Assembly (NCBI GenBank): GCA_013001045.1
Contig: JABDNG010000007.1
Coordinates: 1-35,484, forward strand
Direction: 5' to 3'
Origin: Woeseiaceae bacterium
GTDB taxonomy: Bacteria > Pseudomonadota > Gammaproteobacteria > Steroidobacterales > Woeseiaceae
DNA: 35,484 nucleotides
Shown: piece by piece, positions 9,783 through 16,920 of the stretch
How the letters are laid out: every line of letters begins with the position of its first letter
Numbering within the stretch: position 1 is the first letter of the stretch
The notes under the pieces: generated by a model
Databases searched by the model: none
What the model was told of the DNA's origin: nothing
What the model saw: the letters and a program-made list of their open reading frames with translations, nothing else
Program-made: the position numbers and the translations under genes

Positions 9783-11737
9783 GGTGACTCATCCGCGTCA
9801 TCGGGCGCCATGAACTCGCCTTCGTCGCTGATGTCGCGAATCGGGCCGCCACTCGAGTCCATTCTCGGCAATGCCACAATCTCGCCGCCCTGATACTGCG
9901 CCCAGGCGAGGCGGCGATGCACGCGGCCGTTCGAGTCCAGGAACAACGTCCCGGTAGCGCCGTCGACTTCGGCCATTTGCGTTCCACGTGACGCGAACAA
10001 TGCGGCAATCAGGTTGTAGGCGTCATATCCCATAGCATGCAGACGCGACAGGCGGCGCTCGTCAGGCCAGTACTCGGCGAAGTCGGCGGGCAGAGTGGCG
10101 ATCCAGGGCTGCGGATCGATCACCCACGGTGTGTCGGCAAACATGATGCCATTGAGATCCGCATTCGAACGGCCGTCCATCGAGTACACGGCCGACGTCG
10201 AATAAACGGGCAGATCACCGGAGTAATGAAATTTCAGCTGCGCCTTTAGCAGGCGACCTGTCGCCGCATCGGTGGCGAGGAAAATAAAGTCGGTGTCCTG
10301 GCGCCTGCGAGGATCAAACTGCAGTCCGCCGCCAATATTCGCGCGCATGCGCTGGTAGCGACGGACACTTCCGGTTAGCCCCATGAGATTCTCGATGTCT
10401 TTGGAAAAATCCTGAGCGCCGGGTGTGTAGCTACGATAGTCCAGCAACGTGCCACCGAGACCCTCCAATTCGGTCGAGAAACTCGTCAGGACGCGTCGGC
10501 CCCAGTCATTGTTGGGAACCAGGGCGACAGCCCGTGTATGGCCATCGTCGAGCGCGCGCACGGCCGCCGAGGCGGCTTCGTCTTCGGGGGCGAGAGCAAA
10601 CTGGTACAGACCCGGTGGCGCCAGCGCGTCATCCGGCAGGTAGTTGAGCGTCAGCACGGGCACGGGCACGAGGATGTCGTTGGCGAGCTGCATGACATTG
10701 TTTTTCAGCAGCGGCCCGACCACAAACTCCGCGCCGTCTGCAACCGCGGTGCTGTACGCCGCGGTGGCACCGCCTTCCCGGTCGACATCATAGACACGAA
10801 TCGTTTGCTGTTCGTCGAGCCCTGCGGCCGTCGCGAAGTACGCGCCGAGGAAACCATTTTGCAGCGCCTTACCGGCGCCGGCGGCTCTGCCTGACAACGG
10901 CAGCAGTAACGCAATCTGCCGCGGGTATTCGAGTAACAGCGTTTCCGGCAGCTCGAGATCGCCGAGCACCATAATCGCGGGATGGTCGGCGTTGGCTTCT
11001 TGCCAGCGCATGACGCCGTTGCTCCAGCCGATACCTTGCTGCCCCGTCGACGCTGCCAGCGAGCCTATCGAGAGCCAGCCACGAACGGTGGGATCGGTTG
11101 CCGTTTCGGCCGCGCGTCGTAATACTTGCGGGCTGCTGACACGCAACCCCTGCCAGAGGCGCTTGCGGTTTTGCTCTATGCCGCGGCGGTCGTCGATCCA
11201 GGTCTCGCGCAGCGTCATCAGCTCAACGGCACGCGCCGGGTCCTGCTTCTGAATCCAGGCATCGGCGCGCAGAGCCTCGACCCGCAGCCGATCGCGCGTT
11301 GAGAGCGAGGTGTGACTCATCGGCTCCAACAGCGCCAGCGCATCGTCAGCCTTGCCCTCATAAAGCGCCAGGGCCGCCGAGTTTGTCTTCCACATCGCCA
11401 GCATGCGCGCCGGTTCCGGTCGCGAAACGCTATTGAATGCATTCTTCGCGCGTGCCACATCGCCCGCGTCGAGCCATTGCTCAACAGCGAGCAACGTCAG
11501 GCGATCTCGTTCCGTGCCAACTTTCTCGCTCGCGAGGCCGATGAAAATGCTGGCGGCTTCGGCGTGCTCGCCATTCCGGGCGAGCCGATTGGCGCGATCC
11601 TCGCTGTTGCCCGCCAAGCCCGCAAGGCCGGTCGTTTCACAACCGCCCAGCGTGATCACCATGAACAGCAGGGCCAGTGTGCTTGCCACTAAGCGTGCTT
11701 CGCGGGCAGGATGTCGGAGACTAGTCATCATATTCAT
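9755..11737 (-). CDS. lpoA: LpoA, outer-membrane lipoprotein activator of PBP1A
   Basis: About 660 residues from the preferred start (E. coli LpoA has 678). The N-terminus has a short positive region, a hydrophobic stretch and the lipobox-like LGGC with Cys33, so it is probably lipidated and outer-membrane bound. Residues about 40-260 are helical and TPR-like. The rest resembles a type I periplasmic binding protein fold (IALLLPLSGRAAGAGKALQN, then FVVGPLLKNNV). LpoA stimulates the transpeptidase of the class A penicillin-binding protein from the outer membrane. Three in-frame ATGs cluster at 11737, 11731 and 11728; the choice is uncertain. The frame is open beyond them to 11911, but that part lies over rsmI. 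It diverges from rsmI with about 25-35 bases between starts, so their promoters must overlap the opposing genes. Confidence 0.9.
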   Translation of the reverse strand: MNMMTSLRHPAREARLVASTLALLFMVITLGGCETTGLAGLAGNSEDRANRLARNGEHAEAASIFIGLASEKVGTERDRLTLLAVEQWLDAGDVARAKNAFNSVSRPEPARMLAMWKTNSAALALYEGKADDALALLEPMSHTSLSTRDRLRVEALRADAWIQKQDPARAVELMTLRETWIDDRRGIEQNRKRLWQGLRVSSPQVLRRAAETATDPTVRGWLSIGSLAASTGQQGIGWSNGVMRWQEANADHPAIMVLGDLELPETLLLEYPRQIALLLPLSGRAAGAGKALQNGFLGAYFATAAGLDEQQTIRVYDVDREGGATAAYSTAVADGAEFVVGPLLKNNVMQLANDILVPVPVLTLNYLPDDALAPPGLYQFALAPEDEAASAAVRALDDGHTRAVALVPNNDWGRRVLTSFSTELEGLGGTLLDYRSYTPGAQDFSKDIENLMGLTGSVRRYQRMRANIGGGLQFDPRRRQDTDFIFLATDAATGRLLKAQLKFHYSGDLPVYSTSAVYSMDGRSNADLNGIMFADTPWVIDPQPWIATLPADFAEYWPDERRLSRLHAMGYDAYNLIAALFASRGTQMAEVDGATGTLFLDSNGRVHRRLAWAQYQGGEIVALPRMDSSGGPIRDISDEGEFMAPDDADESPWDLDLQEL

Positions 11738-11762
11738 GTAACCGGAAAAGGGTGTGTGCCCT

Positions 11763-12593
11763 ATGAGCGGCAAGTTGTTCATCGTTGCAACGCCGATCGG
11801 CAATCTAGAAGATCTGACACCCCGAGCACGCAAAACGCTCGCTGAAGTGGATCTTGTTGCAGCCGAGGATACCCGCCACACTGGGCGATTACTATCGCAT
11901 ATTGGTGTCAAAGCACCACTTTTAGCGCTGCATGATCACAACGAAGCGCAGGCGGTGTCGAGCGTCATTGCGGCCCTCGAGTCCGGTAAATCGATTGCGC
12001 TTGTGAGCGATGCCGGGACGCCATTGGTTAGTGATCCCGGTTATCGACTCGTGCAGGCCGCTCACGCCCACAGTATCGTGGTGTCGCCGATACCGGGACC
12101 CTGTGCGGTCACCGCGGCGCTTTCGGTGGCAGGTTTGCCCACCGACCGATTCTGTTTCGAGGGTTTCCTGCCGGCAAAGCAAGCAGCGCGACGTCAGGTT
12201 TTGGATACGCTCTGCCGAGAATCGCGCACCCTGGTTTTCTACGAGTCGGTGCATCGAATCACCGCAGTGCTTGAGGACATGTGCGCCGCCTTCGGGGATG
12301 GGCGGCTGGCGTTTATCGGGCGCGAGCTGACCAAGCTGCATGAGCAGTGCGTACAAGGCACGCTGGGATCGCTGGCCGTCAAAGTTCGCGACGCAGCCAT
12401 CGTCAGGAAAGGCGAGTTTGTCATTGTCGTTGCCGGATCGGATGAAATTGCGGAGTCTTCGCTCGAAGTCGACCGGCTGCTTGTCGCGCTGAATGAACAC
12501 CTGTCGGCGAAGGATGCGGCACGCGTCGCTGCCGACGCGACTGGCCTGAAACGCAATGATGTCTACAAGCGGCTCATGGTCATTCGCGGCTAG
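11763..12593 (+). CDS. rsmI: RsmI, 16S rRNA 2'-O-ribose C1402 methyltransferase
   Basis: 276 residues (E. coli 286). Class III SAM-methyltransferase of the tetrapyrrole-methylase fold: LFIVATPIGNLEDLTPRA at the N-terminus, AEDTRHTGRLL, ALVSDAGTPLVSDPGYRLV and PIPGPCAVTAALSVAGLPTD. It methylates the ribose of C1402 in the decoding centre. ATG at 11763 is chosen over an in-frame GTG three codons upstream because MSGKLFIVATP is the standard N-terminus. Divergent from lpoA, as in E. coli and Pseudomonas. After its stop the compound repeat begins within 16 bases, so the repeat may lie in the rsmI 3' untranslated region. Confidence 0.96.
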   Translation: MSGKLFIVATPIGNLEDLTPRARKTLAEVDLVAAEDTRHTGRLLSHIGVKAPLLALHDHNEAQAVSSVIAALESGKSIALVSDAGTPLVSDPGYRLVQAAHAHSIVVSPIPGPCAVTAALSVAGLPTDRFCFEGFLPAKQAARRQVLDTLCRESRTLVFYESVHRITAVLEDMCAAFGDGRLAFIGRELTKLHEQCVQGTLGSLAVKVRDAAIVRKGEFVIVVAGSDEIAESSLEVDRLLVALNEHLSAKDAARVAADATGLKRNDVYKRLMVIRG

Positions 12594-12608
12594 CCGCACG
12601 GCCGGCAG

Positions 12609-12709
12609 CGAATAAATTGGGGTCGAACCGAGGTTTTCCTAATAAATTGGGGTCGCGAATAAATTGGGGTCGAACTGAGGTTTTCCTCGAGAAAACCTCG
12701 GTTCGACCC
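12609..12709. repeat. Compound repeat: 32-bp direct repeats with competing 19-bp inverted arms
   Basis: Unit 1 (12609-12640) and unit 3 (12656-12687) are 32-bp copies differing at one base (C12629 versus T12676). A truncated unit 2 (AATAAATTGGGGTCG, 12641-12655) lies between them. A single inverted arm, GAAAACCTCGGTTCGACCC (12691-12709), is complementary to the 3' part of both full units: perfectly to 12620-12638 and with one G-U pair to 12667-12685. The inner pairing leaves a 5-base loop; the outer one would enclose the other units. No copy was noticed elsewhere in the window. The TTGGGGTC core recalls REP-like repeats mobilised by RAYT transposases in environmental proteobacteria, but no transposase is present. 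A terminator role for rsmI is possible, although no T tract follows. Confidence 0.85.
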
Positions 12710-12721
12710 TGTCTAGTCCTG

Positions 12722-12727
12722 TAAAAT
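12722..12727 (+). promoter_or_regulatory. -10 element of rnpB promoter
   Basis: TAAAAT (12722-12727) matches the -10 consensus at 5 of 6 positions and would start transcription at about 12733-12734, exactly where the RNA P1 helix begins. No good -35 is visible: at 16-18 bases upstream the sequence is within the inverted repeat arm (GTTCGACC region). Confidence 0.55.
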
Positions 12728-12732
12728 CGGTG

Positions 12733-13099
12733 GTGAGAGAGCCGGAGTCGGCGAGGCAATCGCTGTAGCAATGCAGAGGAAAGTCCGGGCTCCTTCGGAC
12801 AGGGCGCCAGGTAACGCCTGGGGGGCGTGAGCCCATGGAAAGTGCCACAGAAAACAGACCGCCGGCATTGCCGGTAAGGGTGAAAAGGTGCGGTAAGAGC
12901 GCACCGCGCGACTGGTAACAGTTCGCGGCACGGTAAACCCCGCCTGGAGCAAGACCAAATAGGGGAGTGGAGCGTTATGCTCACCGTCGGTTCCGAACGG
13001 ACTCCCGGGTAGGTTGCTAGAGGCTGCTGGTGACAGCGGTCCCAGATGAATGGTTGTCGATGACAGAACCCGGCTTATTGCTGGCTCCGGCTTTCTCAC
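12733..13099 (+). ncRNA. rnpB: RNase P RNA, class A
   Basis: About 367 bases of bacterial type A RNase P RNA, the catalytic subunit that removes 5' leaders from tRNA precursors. Universal segments are present: AGAGGAAAGTCCGGGCTCC (12775-12793), GCCAGGTAACGCCTGGGGGG, GGTAAGGGTGAAAAGGTGCGG, AAGAGCGCACCGCGCG, and ACAGAACCCGGCTTA (13063-13077). Terminal helix P1 pairs 12733-12747 with 13085-13099 (15 bp with one G-U), and P2 pairs 12755-12761 with 13052-13058. These pairings set the ends given here; true ends may differ by a few bases. The gene lies between rsmI and mraZ, as in Pseudomonas. A T-rich run follows immediately. Confidence 0.97.
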
Positions 13100-13115
13100 C
13101 TCTCTTTTTCTTTTT
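13085..13115 (+). terminator. Probable rnpB terminator
   Basis: The P1 3' strand (13085-13099) is followed by TCTCTTTTTCTTTTT (13101-13115). The long P1 helix would have to form across the whole RNA, so release may depend on the U tract and local folding rather than a standard compact hairpin. The T run gives the expected 3' end region. Confidence 0.55.
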
Positions 13116-13361
13116 AAAACAATAACTTAAAATATATTCTCGATCGCGGTCAGGGCGCCGTCCGTCGACTGCGCATTTTGCCGCGCGAGCTTCCCGAAAA
13201 TGACGGCTGTCGTGGAATTGCGACCCGTTTTTGAGACCTCTTCGAAGAAACATCTGTAAGCACCTGATTTATCTCGCGCAGACCTCGCCACATTTCGCCC
13301 TTTTTGGGCCACGGAAAAGCCCCTAAGTCACTGTACAACAAAGACTAATTGCTATTGTTTG
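13116..13361. other. Intergenic region between rnpB and mraZ promoter, no gene seen
   Basis: About 245 bases holding an AT-rich patch (13116-13140) and otherwise ordinary composition. Short open frames on the minus strand lack ribosome sites and recognisable protein features. A small GCCC-TTTTT-GGGC fold occurs near 13300-13312. I see nothing that supports a gene here. Confidence 0.5.
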
Positions 13362-13391
13362 TTGACGGTCGCCGTGGCCGCCACCTATAGT
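13362..13391 (+). promoter_or_regulatory. Promoter of the mraZ division/cell wall cluster
   Basis: TTGACG (13362-13367) and TATAGT (13386-13391) are each 5 of 6 matches to the sigma70 consensus with an 18-base spacer. Transcription would begin near 13398, inside the MraZ repeats, about 80 bases before the mraZ start. This is one of the best promoter matches in the window. Confidence 0.75.
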
Positions 13392-13425
13392 GTCGAAAAG
13401 TGGATAAAAGTGGGAGGAGATGGGC
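13391..13425 (+). promoter_or_regulatory. MraZ operator: four pentamers at 10-base period
   Basis: TGTCG (13391), TGGAT (13401), TGGGA (13411) and TGGGC (13421) start exactly 10 bases apart, with 5-base spacers. This matches the known MraZ site, TGGGN repeats spaced by 5 bases between the mraZ promoter and start. The last two are exact, the second has one changed base and the first is degenerate. It overlaps the -10 and transcription start, so binding would block initiation, consistent with autorepression of the cluster. The last repeat also pairs with TGCCCA (13430-13435) as a 6-bp RNA stem. Confidence 0.75.
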
Positions 13426-13478
13426 AAGCTGCCCAAGTGTGCGCCTTACAGAGCGCAGCCGGGGCTGTCCGTATCGTT

Positions 13479-13928
13479 GTGTTTCGAGGGGCCACCAAAG
13501 TTTCGTTGGACGCCAAAGGGCGTATGGCAATACCGACCCGGTATCGGGAGCGGCTCGTCTCCCGTTGTGCCGGCGAAATCATCGTGACCGTCGATAAGGA
13601 TCATTGCCTCCTTGTTTATCCGTTACCTGACTGGGAAGAACTCGAGCGCAAGCTCGTGCGCTTGCCCAGCATGAATAAAGCAGCCCGTCGCATCGTGCGG
13701 ATTATGGTCGGTTATGCAACCGAGGTCGACATGGATGGCAGTGGACGAATCCTGGTATCGCGCGAACTCAGGGACTTCGCGAGCCTGGACAGGAACGCGA
13801 TGCTCATCGGGCAGGGCAACAAATTTGAACTTTGGGATGAACAAACCTGGAACGAAAGGCGCGATGCGTGGCTCAACGAGGATGATGACGGCGAATTGCC
13901 AGCCGACCTCGAGTCAATTTCTTTCTAG
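13479..13928 (+). CDS. mraZ: MraZ, transcriptional regulator of the dcw cluster
   Basis: 149 residues (E. coli 152). Two tandem AbrB-like swapped-hairpin modules, each with the DxxxR motif: VSLDAKGRMAIPTRYRE near residue 10 and VDMDGSGRILVSRELRD near residue 83. MraZ forms oligomeric rings that bind TGGGN repeats and represses its own operon in E. coli. The start is a GTG at 13479-13481, giving the family N-terminus FRGATKVSLDAKGR. The frame is open further upstream, but that region is the operator and leader. There is no strong ribosome site, so expression may be low. It heads the long plus-strand cluster and is followed by rsmH after 15 bases. Confidence 0.95.
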   Translation: MFRGATKVSLDAKGRMAIPTRYRERLVSRCAGEIIVTVDKDHCLLVYPLPDWEELERKLVRLPSMNKAARRIVRIMVGYATEVDMDGSGRILVSRELRDFASLDRNAMLIGQGNKFELWDEQTWNERRDAWLNEDDDGELPADLESISF

Positions 13929-13943
13929 GTTGTTGTCCATCCG

Positions 13944-14903
13944 ATGAGCAGCGACGCGCATGTGCCAGTGCTGCTCGGGCCGGTCCTTGAAGGACTGAAA
14001 ATAAAACCAGACGGCTGTTATGTCGACGGAACATTCGGACGCGGTGGTCACAGCGGGGAGATTCTGAAGCAACTTGGTGCCAATGGTCGATTGATCTGCA
14101 TTGATCGTGACCCGGCGGCGATAGCTGCAGCGTCTAAACCATTCAGAGACGATCCACGCGTCGAATTGATAAGGGGTGTTTGTGCGGAACTTGAAACAAT
14201 CATTAGTGCAAGGCATGACGGTAATGGGCAGTCCCTCAGTGGCGGAGTTGATGGACTCCTCTTCGACCTGGGCGTGTCGTCACCGCAACTGGATGAGGCC
14301 GATCGAGGTTTCAGTTTCCTCCGCGATGGGCCGCTCGATATGCGAATGGACCCCGATTCGGGCCTGCCCGCCAGCGACTGGCTCGCGTCCGTGGATGAAG
14401 CCGCGTTGAGACGCGTGCTCTCGAAATTCGGCGAAGAGCGATATGCGGCGCGAATTGCTCGCGCCATCGTTGCTGCCCGTGAAAAGTCGCCGATTAACAG
14501 AACATCAGAGCTGGCGACCGTGGTCGAGTCTGTCGTACCGGCTCAACACGGAAGGCATCGCTCGAAGAAGCATCCGGCAACCAAGACGTTTCAGGCGATT
14601 CGCATTGTGATCAATGGCGAACTCGAGCAGCTCGAGGCAGCACTCGAACAATCCGTCAAGGTACTGCGACAGGGTGGACGCTTGTGTGTCATCAGCTTTC
14701 ACTCGCTTGAGGATCGCATCGTCAAGCGCTTCATGCGAACTGCGTCGCGCGAGCCGGAGCCCTATCGCGGCATGCCATCGATTCCGGAAGCGTTCAGGCC
14801 AAAACTGAAAATCGTCGGCAAGGCAATTACGGCGACGGTTGACGAAATTGCGGCTAACCGTCGGGCTCGCAGTGCACGGCTGCGAATTGCGGAGCGGACA
14901 TGA
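13944..14903 (+). CDS. rsmH: RsmH, 16S rRNA N4-cytosine C1402 methyltransferase
   Basis: 319 residues (E. coli 313). The SAM-binding motif VDGTFGRGGHSGEIL is at about residues 27-41, followed by DGLLFDLGVSSPQLD and the substrate region TKTFQAIRIVINGELEQLE; FHSLEDRIVKRFM is near residue 255. The enzyme N4-methylates C1402 of 16S rRNA, the same nucleotide whose ribose is methylated by RsmI, encoded 1.3 kb upstream. ATG at 13944 is the start. The stop overlaps the ftsL ATG (ATGA at 14900-14903). It is always the second gene of the cluster in this group, although its role is ribosomal. Confidence 0.97.
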   Translation: MSSDAHVPVLLGPVLEGLKIKPDGCYVDGTFGRGGHSGEILKQLGANGRLICIDRDPAAIAAASKPFRDDPRVELIRGVCAELETIISARHDGNGQSLSGGVDGLLFDLGVSSPQLDEADRGFSFLRDGPLDMRMDPDSGLPASDWLASVDEAALRRVLSKFGEERYAARIARAIVAAREKSPINRTSELATVVESVVPAQHGRHRSKKHPATKTFQAIRIVINGELEQLEAALEQSVKVLRQGGRLCVISFHSLEDRIVKRFMRTASREPEPYRGMPSIPEAFRPKLKIVGKAITATVDEIAANRRARSARLRIAERT

Positions 14904-15181
14904 TGCAGGTCAAGCAGCCGTTCTTGCTTGTATTCGTGTTCGCCGTGGTCTGCGTCTTCAGCGCAATCGCCCTGGTCTATACCAAGCACGATGCGCGCAA
15001 ATTGTTCGTCGAACTCGAGACACTGACGCAAGAGCGGGATGCTCTGAATATTGAATGGGGCCAGTTACAGATCGAACAAAGTACCTGGGCGCAGCATGCT
15101 CGAATCGAGCAGGTCGCGACCGAGGACCTGGCGCTCGTGCGTCCCGAAGCAACCGAAATCTTTGTAATTGAACGTCAATGA
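14900..15181 (+). CDS. ftsL: FtsL, cell division protein
   Basis: 93 residues, shorter than E. coli FtsL (121) because the cytoplasmic N-terminus is only a few residues. One transmembrane helix (about 8-27) is followed by a periplasmic coiled-coil heptad region (about 32-65) and the segment RIEQVATEDLALVRPE typical of FtsL. The protein binds FtsB and FtsQ and relays activation to FtsW-FtsI at the septum. The start ATG overlaps the rsmH stop, and a second ATG follows immediately. The stop overlaps the ftsI start. Identification rests on topology, position and the terminal motif, since FtsL diverges fast. Confidence 0.92.
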   Translation: MMQVKQPFLLVFVFAVVCVFSAIALVYTKHDARKLFVELETLTQERDALNIEWGQLQIEQSTWAQHARIEQVATEDLALVRPEATEIFVIERQ

Positions 15182-16920
15182 CTCGCGGCGCAGAAACTAA
15201 ACGGAAGACCGAACAACGCTTCGTGACTCGCGTAACGCTGGTGCTGGCATTCTTCGGATTGGCCGCCATGTCGCTTGTGGCGCGCGCCGTTCACCTGCAG
15301 GTTCTCGATAAGGATTTCCTGAATCAGCAGGCCGACACACGACATTTGCGGACGGAGAGAATCTCGGCGCATCGTGGCACGATCACCGACCGCAACGGCG
15401 AACCGCTCGCGATCAGTACGCCGGTCGACAGTATCTGGGTAAATCCGGCGGAGTTTGCTTCGGCTGTCGATGACACGCCGCGGCTGGCACGCGCCCTCGG
15501 TGTCGAATCGCAGGCACTCATGCGTCGCATAACGCGCAGCATGGATAAGGAATTCCTCTATTTGAAACGGCACCTCAACCCGGAACAGGCCGAACAGGTT
15601 CTGGCGTTGAACCTGCCCGGTATCAATGTGCAGCGAGAGTATCGCCGTTACTACCCGGCGTCGGAAGTTACCGGCCACCTGGTGGGCTTTACCAACATCG
15701 ACGACGAGGGCCAGGAGGGCCTGGAACTCGCGTTCAACCACTGGCTGGCGGGAGAGTCGGGTGCCAAGCGAGTGCTGAAGGACAGGCTTGGTCGTTCGAT
15801 AGAAAACGTCGAGAGCATTCGTCCGGCTCATCACGGTAAGGAACTCACGACCAGTATCGATCTGCGGCTGCAGTATCTTGCATACCGCTCGCTCAAGGCG
15901 GCCATCAAGAAATACGAAGCGCGCTCCGGCTCGATCGTAGTGCTGGACGTGGAAACCGGTGAAGTGCTGGCGATGGTCAATCAGCCGACGTACAACCCGA
16001 ACGATCGCTCGCAATTTTCAGCGACGCGCTATCGAAACCGGGCGATCACGGATATTTTCGAGCCCGGATCGAGTATCAAGCCGCTGATCGTTGCGGCGGC
16101 GCTGGAAAGCGGGCAGTACCGTCCGAGCAGCGTTGTCGACACCGCCCCCGGCTACGTCACCGTCGGTGCGAAGGTGATCGAAGACAGCCGCAATCTCGGC
16201 CGCGTCAGTCTGACGACGATACTCGCGCGCTCAAGCAACGTCGGCGTGACGAAACTCGCGATGACGCTGCAACCGGATCAACTTTGGGACACGATGACGC
16301 AGTTCGGTTTTGGCGCACTGACGACGAGCGGATTTCCCGGGGAGTCGGCAGGCATGCTGACGCATTTCAGTCATTGGCAATCGATCAGCCAGGCCACGCT
16401 TGCCTATGGCTACGGCGTATCGGTCACGCCACTTCAGCTTGCGCAGGCTTACGCCGTCATTGGCGGCGACGGCAGCCAGCGGCCGATTTCGCTGGTCAAA
16501 CTTGATCGACCGGGTGATCGACAGCAGGTCGTCGGCAAAGAGACAGCGGTCGCTGTACGGCGCATGCTCGAAGAAGTCGTGCGACCGGGTGGCACCGGTA
16601 CGAAAGCGGCAGTCGATGGGTATCGAATTGCGGGCAAGACAGGCACGGCCTGGAAATTCGCTTCCGGCGGTTATTCGCAAGACAAGTACATCTCGATATT
16701 TGCAGGCCTTGCGCCCGCGAGTGATCCGCGGCTCGCGACGGTCGTTGTCATCGATGAGCCGCGCGGCGAACTCTATTACGGCAGTGATGTTGCGGCGCCC
16801 GTGTTTGCGGATGTGATGGCTGAGTCTCTGCGCTTGCTGGCGGTGGCGCCCGACGCGACGCCCGCGCGAGAGTCGGGCGAGTCCCTGCGGGCGATGGCAA
16901 ATCGGACAGTGAGTCGATGA
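15178..16920 (+). CDS. ftsI: FtsI (PBP3), septal peptidoglycan transpeptidase
   Basis: 580 residues (E. coli 588). Cytoplasmic tail and one membrane anchor (about residues 19-40), a pedestal domain with RTERISAHRGTITDRNGEPLA near residue 57, and a C-terminal transpeptidase domain. Catalytic motifs: SSIK with Ser298, SSN at 352-354, and KTG at 487-489. It crosslinks septal peptidoglycan together with FtsW and is the target of several beta-lactams. ATG at 15178 overlaps the ftsL stop (ATGA), and its stop overlaps murE. All three penicillin-binding motifs are intact. SpoVD-like or PBP2 paralogues are unlikely given the position. Confidence 0.97.
   Translation: MTRGAETKRKTEQRFVTRVTLVLAFFGLAAMSLVARAVHLQVLDKDFLNQQADTRHLRTERISAHRGTITDRNGEPLAISTPVDSIWVNPAEFASAVDDTPRLARALGVESQALMRRITRSMDKEFLYLKRHLNPEQAEQVLALNLPGINVQREYRRYYPASEVTGHLVGFTNIDDEGQEGLELAFNHWLAGESGAKRVLKDRLGRSIENVESIRPAHHGKELTTSIDLRLQYLAYRSLKAAIKKYEARSGSIVVLDVETGEVLAMVNQPTYNPNDRSQFSATRYRNRAITDIFEPGSSIKPLIVAAALESGQYRPSSVVDTAPGYVTVGAKVIEDSRNLGRVSLTTILARSSNVGVTKLAMTLQPDQLWDTMTQFGFGALTTSGFPGESAGMLTHFSHWQSISQATLAYGYGVSVTPLQLAQAYAVIGGDGSQRPISLVKLDRPGDRQQVVGKETAVAVRRMLEEVVRPGGTGTKAAVDGYRIAGKTGTAWKFASGGYSQDKYISIFAGLAPASDPRLATVVVIDEPRGELYYGSDVAAPVFADVMAESLRLLAVAPDATPARESGESLRAMANRTVSR

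Noticed and set aside
12609-12709. Possible CRISPR array
   Set aside because: Only two full units plus a fragment, no regular unique spacers, and no cas genes in the window; it is an inverted/direct repeat instead.
12580-13253. Minus-strand open frames over rnpB and its flank
   Set aside because: The sequence is explained by RNase P RNA with conserved helices; translations have no protein-like features.
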